DNA of 64,000 nt from Molossus alvarezi (GCA_037176705.1 CM073907.1:15717001-15781000); one strand, 5' to 3'; positions 32,940 through 44,880 are shown, numbered from the stretch's first letter. Made by a program: numbers and translations. Notes: generated from the sequence alone by a model not told the origin.

Positions 32940-35900
32940 AAGAGGTAGTTCTTTGAAAAGATAAACATACTGATGGATCCTCAGCTAGACTCACCAAGAA
33001 ACAAAGAGAGAGAACCCAAATATACAAAATCAGAAACAAATGAGAAGTAACAACTAACATCACAGAAACACAGAGGATCATGAAAATTATTATGAACAAT
33101 TATATGCCAAAAAATTGGACAATCTAGGGAAATAGATAAATTTATAAAAATATACAATCTCCCAAAACTGAACTGGGAAAAGATAGAAAACTTGAACAGA
33201 CCAATAACAATTTAGGAAATTAAAGATGTAATGAAGAAACCCCAGCAAACAGAAGCCCAGGCCTGGACAGCTTCGCAGTGTAGTGTTACTGAACATTCAA
33301 AGGAGATCTAACACCTATTCTTTTCAAATTATTCCAAAAAATCCAAAAGGATGAAAGACTTCCAAATGCGTTTTATGAGGTCAGCATACTTTTAATTCCA
33401 AAACCAGATAAAGACTCTACAAAGAAAGAAAACTACAGGTCAATATCCCTGATGAACATAGATGCCAAAATTCTGAACAAAATATTAGCAATTTGGATAC
33501 AGCAATACACCAAAAAAAAAAAAAAATATTTACCATGACCAAGTGGGATTTATTTCAGGAATGCAAGGCTGGTACAATATTTTCAAATCAATACATGTGA
33601 TACACCACTTAAAGACAATAAAAGATAAAAATTATATACTCATACCAATAGATGCTGAAAAAGCATTCAACAAAATTTAGCACCCATTTCTGATAAAATC
33701 GCCTGGCAATGTGGGAATAGAAAAAGGATTATATCTGGACAAAATAAAGGCTTATATGAAAACCTATAGCCAACATTATACTCAATGGGCACAAACTAAA
33801 AGCATTTCCTTTAAGAACAGAAACAGGACAAGGATGCCCACTTTCACCACTCTTAATTAATGTAGTACTGAAAGTCTTAGCCACAGCAATCAAAAAAGAA
33901 AGAACTGTAAAGGGGAACCAAATTGGAAAAGAGGAAGTAAAACTGTCATTATTTGCAGATGACATGATATTGTACATAGAAAACACTAAACACTCCATCA
34001 GAAACCTACTAGAGCTAATGAATGATTTTGGCAAAATAGGAGAATACAAAATTAACATCAGGAAATGGATGGCATTCTTATACACCAAGAATAAAATTAC
34101 AGAAAGAGAAACTGAAAAAAACAATTCTATTTATATTGAGGCTAATAAACTAAGATATGTTGGAATAAACTTAACCAAAGAAGTAAAGCACCTGTTCTCA
34201 AAAAATTATGAAATTAAAAAATGAAATAAATAAATATATAAAATAGTGGAAGCACATACCTTGTTCTTTGATTGAAATAATTAACATCATTAAAATGTCC
34301 ATTCTACCCAAATAAATCTACAGATTCAATGCAATCCTTATTAAAATACAAATGACATGATTCATGAAACTAGATAGAATACTTCAAAAGGTTATAAGGA
34401 ACCAAAAATTACCCTAAATAGTTACAGTAACTGGGGAAAAGAGAACAAAGGGGGAGGAATCACAATACCAGATATCAGGTTATACTACAAAGTTATTGTA
34501 ATTAAAACAGCCTGGTATTGGCACAAGAACAGGCATATAGACCAATGGAACAGAACAAATAACCCAAAAATTGACTCAAGACATTATGCTCAATTAATAT
34601 TTAACAAAGTTGGCAAGAGAATACAGTGGAGTAAATACAGCCTATTTAATAAAGAATGTTGAGAAAATTAAACTGCAAAAAATTAAAACTCGACCACTAA
34701 CTTACACCATACACAAGAATAAACTCAAAATGGATAAACGTCTTAAATGTGTCCAATGAATCCATAAAAATCTTAGAAGAAAATGTAAGCAACAATATTT
34801 TGGACATCACATACAGCAGAATTTTCACTGATACATCTCCTAAGGTAACAGAAACAAGGAAAACAATGAACACATGGGAAGACATTAAACTAAAAATTTT
34901 CTGCACAGCAAAAAACAAAACAAAACAAACAAACAACAAAAAAAAAACAAGCATCAAAATGGAAAAGAAACCCATTATATGAAAGAACATAACTGCCAAT
35001 GGCACATCAAATAAGGGGTTAATCTCCAAAATACATAGAATACTCACACAACTCAACATAAAATAGACTAAGAACACAATTTAAAAAATGAGCAAAGGAG
35101 CTAAATAGACACTTCTCCAAACAGGACATACAAATGGCCAAGAGGCATATGAAGAAATATTCAACATCACTAATAATCAGAAAGATGAAAATTATAACAA
35201 CAATGAGGTATCACCTCATAACTCTCAGAATAACTGCCATCAACAAATCATCAAACAAAAATTGTTGGCAAGGGTGTGGAAAAAAATGGGGCTCTAGTAC
35301 ACTGCTGATGGGAATGCAGACTGGTACTATGAAAAAAAGTATGATGTTACCTCATTAAATTAAAAACTGAATTGCCATTTGACCAAGTGATTTCACTTAT
35401 AGGAATATACCCTAAAAAGCCTAAAACACCAATTAGAAAGAATATATGTACCCCCATGTTTACTACAGCACTATTTACAATAGCTAATATCTGGAAACAG
35501 CCCAAGTGCCCATCAGTAGATGAGTGAATAAACAAGCCGTGGTACATATACACAATGGAGTACTATGCAGCTGTAAGAAAGAAAGATCTCTTATCCTTTG
35601 AGTCAACATAAAAGGACCTGGAAAGTATTATCCCAAGTGAAACAAGCCAAGCAGAGAAAGACAAATACCACATGATCTCACTTATTTGTGGAAATATAAT
35701 GAGCATAACAGTCTGAGAAACAAGGTAGACCCAGAGTGCATGAAAGTAAGGTACAAACTGACAATCCTCAGAAGAGGGGTGGGGTTAAGAAAACAGATAA
35801 AACATAGAACTTATATGTATGTACGCATAACTGATGGACATGGACAGCAAAGCTGGGACCAAGGTGAGGCAATGAGGAGGAGGGTATCAATAAGGAAAAA

Positions 35901-35945
35901 AGGAGAAACATCTGTAACAAAAGTAAATTAATAAAAAAATTAAAA

Positions 35946-36450
35946 TTAAAATGGGAAGAGGATTTAAACAAATACCTTTCTAAACAGGACATACTAATGA
36001 CCAAGAAACATATGAAACAAATGATCAATGTCACAAATCATCAAACAAATGCAAATTAAAACAACTGTGAAGTATCAACTTACACCTGCTAGAACGGCTG
36101 CCATCAACAAAGCATCAAACAAGTGCTGGTGAGGATGTGGAGAAAGGGAGACTCTAGTACACTGCTGTTGGGAATATAGACCAGTGCAGCTACTATGGCA
36201 TACAATATGGTGTTTCCCAAAAACTTAAAATGGAACTGCCATTAGACCCAGTGATTCCACATCTAGGAATACATTCAAAGAAGCCTGAAGCACCAATCAG
36301 AAAACATATATGTACCCCTATTCATAGCAGCACTATTTACAATAGCTAAGATCTGGAAACAACCCAAGTGTTTATAAATAGATGAATGGATAAAAAAGCA
36401 GTGGTGCATATACACAATGGAATAAGAAAGAGAGATACCTTATCCTTTGA
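35946..36450 (+). mobile_element. LINE-1 'C' (plus), part left of the NUMT
   Basis: ORF2 C-terminal sequence starting at AAATGGGAAGAGGATTTAAA and running to CTTATCCTTTGA (36439-36450). It then stops and mitochondrial sequence begins. The next LINE-1 landmark, ACATGGATGGACCTG, is found at 57117 on the far side, so this element was the NUMT target. Confidence 0.9.
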
Positions 36451-36504
36451 TAAATTCACATAACTTTGTCAAAGTTAAGTTAAATGTGAAACCCTATATA
36501 TTTC
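36451..36504 (+). pseudogene. NUMT tRNA-Asp, 5'-truncated
   Basis: Retains the anticodon loop CTTTGTCAAAG (GTC anticodon) and the T arm and acceptor 3' side up to COX2. The 5' acceptor and part of the D arm are missing because the NUMT junction cuts here. Confidence 0.8.
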
Positions 36505-36505
36505 C

Positions 36506-37176
36506 ATGGCTCATCCATTCCAGTTAGGTTTTAAAGATGCTACCTAGCCTATTATATAGAAACTTCTCCTTTTTTATGGCCATGCTTTAATAATTGCATT
36601 CCTTATCAGCTCATTAGTACTATACATTATTACACTAATACTAACTACCCATCTAAACCATACTAGTACTATAGATGCACAAGTAGTAGAAACAATCTTA
36701 CCAGCTATTATTCTAATTATAATTGTGTCACCTTCATTACAAATTTATTATATAGTAGATAAAATTAACAACCCTACTATAAGCATCAAAACAATAGGAT
36801 ACAAATGATATTGAATCTATGAATATACAGTTAATGAAAACCTTAACTTCAATTCCTATATAATTCCAACATCCAATTTAAAATCCGGAGAAATATGCCT
36901 ATTAGAAGTAGACAGTTGAGTAGTATTACCAATAAAATGACAATTTGAATGTTCATTTTATCTGAAGATGTATTACACTCATAAGCTATTCCCTCATTAG
37001 GGTTAAAATCAGACACTATTCCAGGACGCCTAACCCAAGCAACCTTATTAACTACATGACCAGTACTATACTATGCACAGTGCTCTAAAATCTGTGGATC
37101 CAACCATAGCTTTATGCCAATTGTACTTTAAATAGACCCATTAAAATTTTTTGAAAAATGATCATCAATGCTTTAA
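36506..37176 (+). pseudogene. MT-CO2: NUMT COX2 pseudogene
   Basis: Cytochrome c oxidase subunit II copy. ATG at 36506 begins with MAHPFQ-like sequence. The two N-terminal membrane helices and the copper-site region (CSKICGSNHSFMP near 37080-37113) are visible, and it ends with a TAA at 37174-37176 after a WSSML-like terminus. The length is near normal (about 680 bp) but single-base indels break the frame, and TGA codons are read as tryptophan only in mitochondria. Confidence 0.92.
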
Positions 37177-37179
37177 TTT

Positions 37180-37246
37180 CATTAAGAAGATAAATAGCAC
37201 TAACAGTTTAAGTTAGAGACGAGGAGTCTAAATTTCCTCTTAATGA
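37180..37246 (+). pseudogene. NUMT tRNA-Lys
   Basis: Located between COX2 and ATP8 as in mammalian mtDNA. It begins CATTAAGAAG and ends CTCTTAATGA, pairing the acceptor stem. The anticodon loop is altered (no clear TTT), consistent with decay. Confidence 0.8.
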
Positions 37247-37247
37247 C

Positions 37248-37450
37248 ATGCCTCAGCTCAATACATCAACATGATTTATTACTAGCCTATCAATAATTCT
37301 AAAAATTTTATTATACAACTAAAAATTTTAAAATACCTTTATTCAAATCCAGAGACAATATCTGTAAAATCATTAAAACACTCAACTTCCTGATATACCA
37401 AATAAAACAAAATATGTTTGCCTCATTCATTACCCCTATGATAATAGGCC
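37248..37450 (+). pseudogene. MT-ATP8: NUMT ATP8 pseudogene
   Basis: ATG at 37248 gives the family signature MPQLNTSTW at the start. It overlaps ATP6 in the usual way. Stops follow under either code because of indels, and the 3' end is approximate. Confidence 0.85.
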
Positions 37451-38075
37451 TACATATTGTTATCTTATATATTATATTCCCAACCATCCTATTCCCATCA
37501 ACTATATGCTTAATTATAAACCACATTATTGCAATACAATGACTTACTCATTTAACATCAAAACAAATAATAACTATTCACAACAAAAAAGGCCAAACAT
37601 GGACTCTTAGACTAATATAATTAATTATATTTATCAGGTCAACAAACCTTTTAGGCCTCCTTCCACACTCATTTACTCCAACTACACAACTCTCAATAAA
37701 CCTTGGTATAGCAATCTCTTTATGAGAAGAAACAGTAATCTTAAATTTTCAACACAAAACAAAAGCATCATAAGCACATTTCCTACCTCAAGGTACTCCA
37801 TTACCTCTAATTCCTATACTAGTAATTATCCAAACAATCAGTTTATTTATCCAACCAATAGCTTTAGCAGTACAACTACCTGCCAACATTACTGCAGGCT
37901 ACCTTCTTATTCACCTCATTGGAGGAGCTACTTTAGCTTTAATAAGTATTAGCATAACCAGTGCCCTAATTACATTGATCATTATTGTATTATTAACTAT
38001 TTTAGAGTTTACCATTGCCCTTATTCAAGCTTATGTCTTCACCTTACTAGTCTATAGTTACATGACAATGCCTAA
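37402..38075 (+). pseudogene. MT-ATP6: NUMT ATP6 pseudogene
   Basis: ATP synthase subunit a copy. The start at ATA 37402 leads into the NMFASFITP-like terminus. The characteristic helix regions follow, and the end overlaps the COX3 start (CTAATGACC). Indels and stops break the frame in the 37600-37760 region. Confidence 0.88.
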
Positions 38076-38850
38076 TGACCCACCAAACACATACTTATCA
38101 CATAGTAAATCCTAGACCTTGACCACTAACAGAAGCTCTATCAGCCCTACTACTAACTACAGGACTAGTTATATGATTCCACTTCAAGTCTTCCCTATTA
38201 CTTTCCATTGGATTAATCACCAATAGTCTATCCATATGTCAATGATGATGAGACATTATTCGAGAAAGCACATTTTATGGCCACTATATACCAATTGTCA
38301 AAAAAAGACTTTGATACAAAGTAACTTTATTTATCTTATCAGAAGTATTATTTTTCTCAAGATTTTTTTGAGCTTTCTACCATTCAAGTGTAGCTCCAAC
38401 TCCAGAACTTGGAGGTTATTGACCTCCAGCAGACATCAATACACTAAATCCATTAGAAGTGCCTCTTCTAAATATATCTGTCCTTTTAGCCTCAGGAGTT
38501 TCTACCACATGAGCCAATCATAGCTTAATAGAAGGAAACCAAAAACATAATTCAAGCTTTATTTATCACGATCAGCCTAGGATTATATTTTATATTACTT
38601 CAAGTTTCTGAATATTATGAAACATCATTTTTCTATCTCTGATGCAATTTATGGTTCAACTTTCTTTATAGCCACAGTCTTTCATGGTTTACATGTAATT
38701 ATTGGATCTGCCTCCTTAATTGTGTTTTCTACATCAACTAAAATTCCACTTCACATTTAACCACCATTTTGGCTTTGAGGCAGCTGCTTGATACAGACAC
38801 TTTGTAGACATAGTATGACTTATATATATCAATCTATTGATGAGGCTCAT
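38075..38850 (+). pseudogene. MT-CO3: NUMT COX3 pseudogene
   Basis: ATG at 38075 directly follows ATP6. The order and sequence of COX3 are recognisable to the final TGAGGCTCAT (Trp-Gly-Ser and incomplete stop) at about 38850. Several indels disrupt the frame (near 38320 and 38550, for example). Confidence 0.9.
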
Positions 38851-38917
38851 AATCTTTAAGTATCAATTAGTACAATTGACTTCCAATCCATTAATTTCAG
38901 TATAACCCAAAGAAGAA
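38851..38917 (+). pseudogene. NUMT tRNA-Gly, copy 1
   Basis: Lies between COX3 and ND3. It contains the anticodon arm TTGACTTCCAATCCATTAA (TCC anticodon). The 5' and 3' acceptor strands are weakly paired. It is the first gene of the duplicated segment. Confidence 0.82.
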
Positions 38918-39255
38918 TAATCAACACAGCAATTACACTACTCATTAACACTCGTCTAGCATTTCTACTTATTCTAATCACATTCTGATGACCACAAACT
39001 AACATTCATAATGAAAAAGCAAGTCCTTATGAATGTGGCTTTGACCCTATAGGCTCAGCACACCTACCTTTCTCAATAAACTTCTTTTTAATAGTACATT
39101 CTTACTTTTCAACCTAGAAATCACTCTTGCCCTACAACTACTATGAGCTTCTCAAAGTAATCATCTATAAACAATACGTATTACAGCCTTAGTGCTTATT
39201 CTATTAATTATTGTCTAAATTATGAACTCAAAGAGAACTAGAATTATCCAGATAA
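38917..39255 (+). pseudogene. MT-ND3: NUMT ND3 pseudogene, copy 1
   Basis: ATA start at 38917. The conserved [13 protein letters not shown] region is encoded near 39023-39050. A premature TAA (about 39216) and frameshifts precede tRNA-Arg. It is paired with copy 2 at 44950. Confidence 0.88.
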
Positions 39256-39323
39256 TGGTAGTTAGTTTAAATAACACAAGTGATTTTGACTCACTAGATC
39301 ATGATCATATTTATAACTATCAA
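39256..39323 (+). pseudogene. NUMT tRNA-Arg, copy 1
   Basis: Between ND3 and ND4L, beginning TGGTAGTTAGTTTAAATAA. The anticodon loop ATTTTGACT has TTG in place of TCG, a change from the normal anticodon, whereas copy 2 keeps TTTCGAC. Confidence 0.82.
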
Positions 39324-39620
39324 ATGTCCATAACTTATATTAACAAATTACTAGCATTTGAAGTCTCCCTGATAGGATTACTTATATATCAGTCTCATAT
39401 AATAGCATCCCTGCTATGTTTAAAAGGTATAATATTATCCCTATTTGTCTTTATATCCATAATAATTTTAAAAACACATATAATACTAGCTAGCATAGTT
39501 CTGATGATCTTATTAGTAGTCAAAACTTTTGAAGCTACTCTAGGCTTATCTTTACTAGTAATAGTGTAAAACAAGTAAGGAGTGGACTATGTACAAAATC
39601 TAAATCTTCTTTAATGTTAA
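39324..39620 (+). pseudogene. MT-ND4L: NUMT ND4L pseudogene, copy 1
   Basis: ATG at 39324 (MSITYINKLLAFEVSL...) and open to 39569. The last part, present in copy 2, is broken by a TAA. It overlaps ND4 in the normal way. Confidence 0.9.
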
Positions 39621-40494
39621 AAATTATTATTCCAGCATTAATACTTATTCCACTCATATGTCTTTCAAAACATAGTACAATCTGAATTAAGTCCACCACC
39701 TACAGCCTACTGATCAGTTTTATATGTTTCCCTTTTATAAACCAATTTAATGACAACAGTCTTAACTCATCTATAGTATTCTTTTGAAACTCCTTATCTA
39801 CCTCACTCTTCATACAAATAATATGACTCTTACCACTAATAATTATCACCAGCCAATTCCACCTTCTTAAAAATCTATAACATGTAAAAATTAGATATTA
39901 CTATATTAATACAATTAAAAGTATGTCTGATTATAACATTCTCAGTGACAGAAGAAATCTTCTATATCTTATTTGAAGCTACTCTTGTCCCCATACTAAT
40001 TATTATTACCTGCTGTGGAGGCCAAACAGAATAACTCAATGCAGAATTTTATTTTTCATTTTATACATTAGTAGAGTCATTACCTTTACTAGTAGCTCTT
40101 TTTTTTTTTTTTTACTGTGTGATTCCATTTGTATAATATTCTTTTTTATTTTTTTAAAATCTTTATTGTGGGATGTGAAATGTATTACACATGTTCCACA
40201 TTTTTCCCCCATTGACCCCCTCCTCCTCACTCCCGCCCCCCTCTCGCCTTTTCCCAAACTATTGCCCGTGTCCATTGGTTATGCATGTAAGTTCTTTGGT
40301 TTATTTCTCCCCACCCCCCATCCCCTTTCCCTTTGAGGTTTGTCAGTCTAGCAATGAATTTGTACTTCTTAATTGCTTCACCTTTTTTACCCATTCCCCC
40401 AACCCCCCACCCAACTGGCAACAAATAAAATGTTCTCTGTATCTATGAGAATGTTTCTGTTCTACCTGTTCATTTTGTTTGTAGATTCCATTGT

Positions 40495-41483
40495 GTTTTT
40501 TTTTTAATTTTTTATTTTGTTTGTTACAGATATTTTACCTTTTTTACCCCATTGGCATCCCCCTCCCCACTGCACCCCTGCCCCATCCCTGGCTTAGTTG
40601 TCCATGTCCATTGGTCATGCATACATGCATATAAATTCTGTGGTTTATCTCTTCCCACCCCCCCACCCCTCTTCTGAGGGATGTCAGTCTGTGCCCTACT
40701 TTTATGTGTCTGGGTCTACTGTATTCCTCAGACTGTTATGTTCATTATATTCCGTATATAAATGAGATCATGTGGTATTTATCTTTTTCTGATTGGCTTA
40801 TTTCACTTAGGATAATACTTTCCAGGTCCCTCCATGTCATCTCAAAGGATAAGAGATCTTTCTTTCTTACAGCTGCATAGTACTCCATTGTGTATATGTA
40901 CCACAGCTTTTTTATCCATTCGTCTACTGATGGACACTTGGGCTGTTTCCAGATCTTAGCTATTGTAAATAGTGCTGCTATGAACATGGGGGTACATATA
41001 TTCTTCCTGATTGGTGTTTCAGGCTTCTTAGTGTATATTCCTAGAAGTGGGATCACTGGGTCAAATGGAAGTTCAATTTTTAATTTTTTAAGGTAACACC
41101 ATAGTGTTTTCCACAGTGGCTGCACCAGTCTGCATTCCCACCACCAGTGTATTAGAGTCCCCTTTTCTCCACACCCTCGCCAACACTTGTTGTTTGATGA
41201 TTTGTTGATGGCAGCCATTCTGATAGGTGTGAGGTGATACCTCATTGTTGTTTTAATTTGCATCTCTCTGATGATTAGTGACGTTGAGCATTTCTTCATA
41301 TGTCTCTTGGCCATTTGTATGTCCTGTTTGGAGAGGTGTCTATTCAGCTCCTCTGCCCATTTATTTAAATTGGGTTCTTTGTCTTCCTTTTGTTGAGTTG
41401 CATGATCACTCTATATATATTGGAAATTAACCCCTTATCTGATATATCATTGGCAATGATGTTCTCCCATACAGTGGGTTGCC
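40495..41483 (-). mobile_element. LINE-1, 5'-truncated, nested in the HAL1-type element
   Basis: Minus-strand LINE-1 3' end: poly(T) at 40495-40505, 3' UTR, and the ORF2 C-terminal frame (open 41314-40745, with [18 protein letters not shown], one Cys to Trp change). It is flanked by TTCCATTGT (40486-40494 and 41484-41492) that interrupts the HAL1-type sequence GTAGATTCCATTGT. Confidence 0.88.
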
Positions 41484-41521
41484 TTCCATTGTTGATAGAT
41501 ATGTATTCATTGCCATTTTGT

Positions 41522-42711
41522 TTATTCATGTATTTTATCTTTTTCTTCAAAAAGACCCTTCATCATTTCATATAATAACGATTTGGTGGTGATGAACTCC
41601 TTTAACTTTTTCTTGTCTGGGAAAGTTTTTATATAGCCATTGATTCTAAATGACAGCTTTGCAGGATAGAGTAATCTTGGTTGTAGGTTCTTGCTTTTCA
41701 TCACTCTGAATATTTCTTGCCACTCCCTTCTGGCCTGCAAAGTTTCTTTTGAGAAATCAGCTGACAGCCTAATGGGAACTCCCTTGTAGGTAACTACCTG
41801 CCTTTCTCTCTCTCTTTTTTATTTTTTTATCCTCACCCTAGGACATTTTTCCATTTTTTACTCAGATAGACCAGGAAGGAGAGAGAGGAAGAGAGAGAAA
41901 CATCGACGTGAAAGGGACACATCAAGTGGCCACCACCCACACGAACCAACCAGGGCCGGGGACAAACTGCAGCCAAGGTACATGCCCTTAGCGGGAACCG
42001 AACCCGGGTCTCTCTAGACAGCAGGCCAACGCTCTAACCGCTGAGCCAAACCGGCCAGGGCTAGCTGCCTTTCTCTTGCTGCTTTTAAGATTTTCTCTTT
42101 GTCTTGAACCTTTTGCATTTTGATGATGATGTGTCTTGGTGTGGGCCTCTTGGGGTCCATCTTGTTTGGGACTCTCTGTGCTTCCTGGACTTGTATGTCT
42201 GTTTCCTTCAACAAGTTAGAAAAGTTTTCTGCCATTATGGTTTCAAACAGGTTTTCGATTTCTTGTTCTCTTCTCCTTCTGGTAACCCCAAGATGCGAAT
42301 GTTGGCACGCTTGAAGTTATCCCAGAGGTTTCTTACACTATCCTCATTTTTTTGGATTCTTTTTTCTTTTTGCTATTCTGATTGGGCATTTTTTGCTTCC
42401 TTATATTCCAAATCAATGGTTTGCTCCTTGGATTTACATACTCTATTATTGAAGCTGTGTAAATTATTCTTTATTTCAGTTAATGCCTCCTTCAATTCTA
42501 ACTGTGCTTCCATGATTTCTAACTGGTCCTTTTTTATGCTCTTGAGGCCCTCCCTAAGTTCACTGAGGTTCTCACTAAGTTCATTGAGCATCCTTATAAG
42601 CAGTATTTTGAACTCAGTATCTGTTAGGTTGCTTATCTCCCTTTCGCTTAGTTCTTTTCTTGGGGTTTTGTTCTGTTCTTTCATTTGGGACCTGTTTCTT
42701 TGTCTCATCAT
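41522..42711 (-). pseudogene. HAL1-type ORF1 pseudogene, split by a SINE
   Basis: The coiled-coil half is open at 42711-42373 (repeated Glu/Leu heptads), followed by a broken stretch. The RRM part lies at 42235-42061, then the SINE. The C-terminal domain is at 41790-41522 (QARREWQE, RLLYPAKLSF). It has stops between the first two parts. No ORF2 follows, supporting the half-LINE classification. Confidence 0.8.
41810..42060 (-). mobile_element. Ves-like SINE (younger subfamily), minus, in the HAL1-type ORF1
   Basis: Left end TTATCCTCACCCTAGGACA; the right end, read on the minus strand, is CCCTGGCCGGTTTGGCTCAG. Flanked by CTACCTGCCTTTCTCT (41794-41809) and CTAGCTGCCTTTCTCT (42061-42076). Confidence 0.9.
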
Positions 42712-44456
42712 TTTGGCTGCCTCCCTGTGTTTGTTTCAGTGTATTACTTAATGAGAGGTATGGGACTCGCTGAGACCAGATGCTGCTTGTTTGAAGGAAT
42801 TTAGGAAAAACCTGAAGCAGGATCCAAGACAGGCTAATCCTATGGTTAAGCAAGCGGCAACAGCTTACGTGGGCTTGGAAGTTGGGTGGGGTGGGGTGGG
42901 GTGGGGCCACCAGTGTGAGCCAGGTTGCTGGAGTCCCAGATATGGCGACTGTCTGCAGCCCCAGGGAAGGGCTCACCAATGGAACAAAGGCCTCTTACAG
43001 CACTTTTGTCCCTGAGAAAGCTCCCTCTCCAGCCCTCGCTCCAGTGCCAAACAGCTCAGTTCTTTCCTGTATGTCTCTGGTGCACCTTGAGATGCCTCCC
43101 CGTCCGAGCTTAGAGGGAGAGAGTCTGATAAATTTGCACGCGGGCCCTTCAATGAGCTGTCTGGGGCTCCAGCCACATCAACATCCCTGAGCGTCAGTTT
43201 CTGCTGGTTTTTCCAGTCAGAAGTTATGGGGACTTCTCTTTCTGGCACTGGAACTCTGAGTGGGGCACCTGTTGTGAGATGGGGACCCCTCAGTCTTCGG
43301 GAAGGACCTTCCCAGCCAAGGTATCCTCCTGATTTTTATCTGCCACACTTGGGTGTGGGACCAGCCCGTCACGCCTCTGCTCCTCCTACCAGTCTGGATG
43401 TGGCTGCTGCTTTAATTCCGTAGTTGTAGGACTTCCATTAAGCTTGATTTCAGGTGGTTTTGAATGATGGTTGTTCTGTAATTTAGTTGTAACCTTGATG
43501 TGGTTGTGGGAGGATACGATACAGCGTTTACCTACGCTGCCATCTTGACCGGAAGTCTCACTGGTAGCTCTTACCTATATTCAAAATTACATAGGCTCTC
43601 TAAACTTCCTACTCATGCAATATTGAATTAAGCCATTACCAAATAACTGAGCTAACTTCTTACTATGACTAGCATATATTATTGCCTTTATAGTCAAAAT
43701 ACCATTATATGGCCTTCACCTCTGATTACCAAAAGCACATGTTGAAGCTCCAATTGCAGGCTCAATATTACTAGTATCTGTGCTATTAAAACTAGGGAAT
43801 ATGGTATAATAAGTATTTCAATTTTACTAAATCTATTACCAATATTATAACTTGCCCATTTCTAATAGTATCTTTATGAGGCATAATTATAACTAGTTCA
43901 ATTTGTTTATGCCAAACAGATCTTAAATCTCTTATTACACACTCATCAGTCAGCCACATAGCACTGGCAATTGTAGCAATTCTCATCCAACCCCCAAGAA
44001 GTTACATAGGAACAACAGCAATAATAATTGCACATGGGCTTACTTCATCATTGTTATTCTGTCTAGCAAATTCAAACTATGAATTAATCCACAGTAGAAC
44101 ACTAATTTTAGCCCAGTGCCTACAAATAATTCTCCCACTAAAGGCAGCTTGATGACATTGCAAGCCTTACTAAATTAGCAATACCACTATCAATTAACTT
44201 AATTGGAGAATTACTCATAATGATATCAACATTCTCCTGATCAAACTTTTCTATTATTTTAATAGGAATCAATATTATTATTACAGCTTTATATTCATTA
44301 TACATGCTAATTATAACTCAGTGGGAAAAAGCATACACACCATATTAATAATATTAAGTCTTCCTAAATGTGAGAAAATACACTAAACGCTCTTCACCTT
44401 ACAGCCCTCTTATTATTATCAATCGGCCCAAAAACTATTTTGGGTATTTCATACCA

Positions 44457-44521
44457 TAAATACAGTTTAACTAAAACATTAGATTGTTAATCTAACAGTA
44501 GAGGCTAAATCTCTTATTTAC
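44457..44521 (+). pseudogene. NUMT tRNA-His, copy 1
   Basis: ATAAATACAGTTTAACTAA head and the anticodon arm TTAGATTGTTAATCTAA. The anticodon is GTT in place of the normal GTG (copy 2 reads GCG), so both are decayed. Confidence 0.82.
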
Positions 44522-44582
44522 TGAAAAAGAATGCAAAAACTGCTCACTCATTGCTACCACACCCAATAATGTGGCTTTTTCA
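44522..44582 (+). pseudogene. NUMT tRNA-Ser(AGY), copy 1
   Basis: The short tRNA lacking a D arm, with anticodon region CTGCTCACTCAT (GCT) and 3' part ATGTGGCTTTTTCA. It sits between tRNA-His and tRNA-Leu(CUN) as in mtDNA. Confidence 0.8.
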
Positions 44583-44583
44583 A

Positions 44584-44652
44584 ACTTTCAAAGGATAGAA
44601 GTTATGTACTGGTCTTTGGAACCAAAGAATTGGTGCAACTCAAAATAAATGT
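44584..44652 (+). pseudogene. NUMT tRNA-Leu(CUN), copy 1
   Basis: ACTTTCAAAGGATAGAAGTT head and anticodon loop region GGTCTTTGGAACC, with the normal TAG altered to TTG. Immediately followed by the ND5 start. Confidence 0.8.
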
Positions 44653-44653
44653 A

Positions 44654-44880
44654 ATAAACCTATTCTCTATTTCAATAATACTGTCACTAACAATATTAAT
44701 TGTACCAATTTTTATAATTATTTTCAACAAACAAAAACACATCTCCTATCCTACCTATGTAAACACTATAACCTTTTATTCTTTCACCTTCAGCCTATTC
44801 TCATATTCATTTGCTCTGAGCAAAAAGCAATAGTTTCCAACTGACATTGAATAACAATTCAAACTATAGTTATCACTAAG
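44654..44880 (+). pseudogene. MT-ND5: NUMT ND5 5' end, copy 1 (cut by the duplication junction)
   Basis: About 227 bp of ND5 from the ATA start (INLFSISIILSLTIL-like) to TTATCACTAA. The sequence then jumps to a COX3 3'-end/tRNA-Gly-like stretch (GCTCATATTGTTTTAGTATT), which starts copy 2. Confidence 0.88.

Larger units (their letters stand above)
31282..35660 (+). pseudogene. LINE-1 'B' ORF2 pseudogene
   Basis: A degraded endonuclease-reverse transcriptase gene with many stops and indels. Recognisable landmarks are the IDHMLG-like site near 31965, the [10 protein letters not shown] encoded near 33950, and the C-terminal motif region near 35260. It is interrupted by two SINEs and a microsatellite, so it is certainly non-functional. 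Confidence 0.8.
30691..35945 (+). mobile_element. LINE-1 'B' (plus), older, 5'-truncated
   Basis: Begins inside ORF1 (coding TENFLNVVKE-like sequence near 30820) directly after the end of LINE-1 'A', and runs through a heavily broken ORF1 C-terminus (to about 31230), ORF2 (ATG-like start near 31282) and the 3' UTR to AAAAAAATTAAAATTAAAAT near 35945. Two SINEs (32175-32424, 32710-32939) and a compound microsatellite (31379-31487) interrupt it. It is more diverged than 'A' throughout. Confidence 0.85.
40101..43560 (-). mobile_element. HAL1-type element with nested LINE-1 and SINE, inside NUMT ND4
   Basis: A minus-strand copy of the same family as 7737-9861. The 5' end GGACTTCCGGTCAAGATGGC is at about 43557-43538, followed by a 5' UTR (to about 42720), a broken ORF1 (42711-41522) and a 3' UTR (41500-41493, then 40494-40140). 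It is flanked by CTAGTAGCTCTT (40089-40100) and CTGGTAGCTCTT (43561-43572). A LINE-1 (40495-41483) and a SINE (41810-42060) are inserted in it. Beyond the first A-rich end there are about 30 extra bases (40110-40140) and a second A run, suggesting a 3' transduction. Confidence 0.85.
39614..44456 (+). pseudogene. MT-ND4: NUMT ND4 pseudogene, copy 1, split by insertion
   Basis: NADH dehydrogenase subunit 4 copy. ATG at 39614 ([15 protein letters not shown]). It is interrupted at 40100 by the 3.46-kb HAL1-type compound insertion and resumes at 43561, repeating CTGGTAGCTCTT (target-site duplication). It reaches tRNA-His at about 44457. Frameshifts are numerous. Confidence 0.9.
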
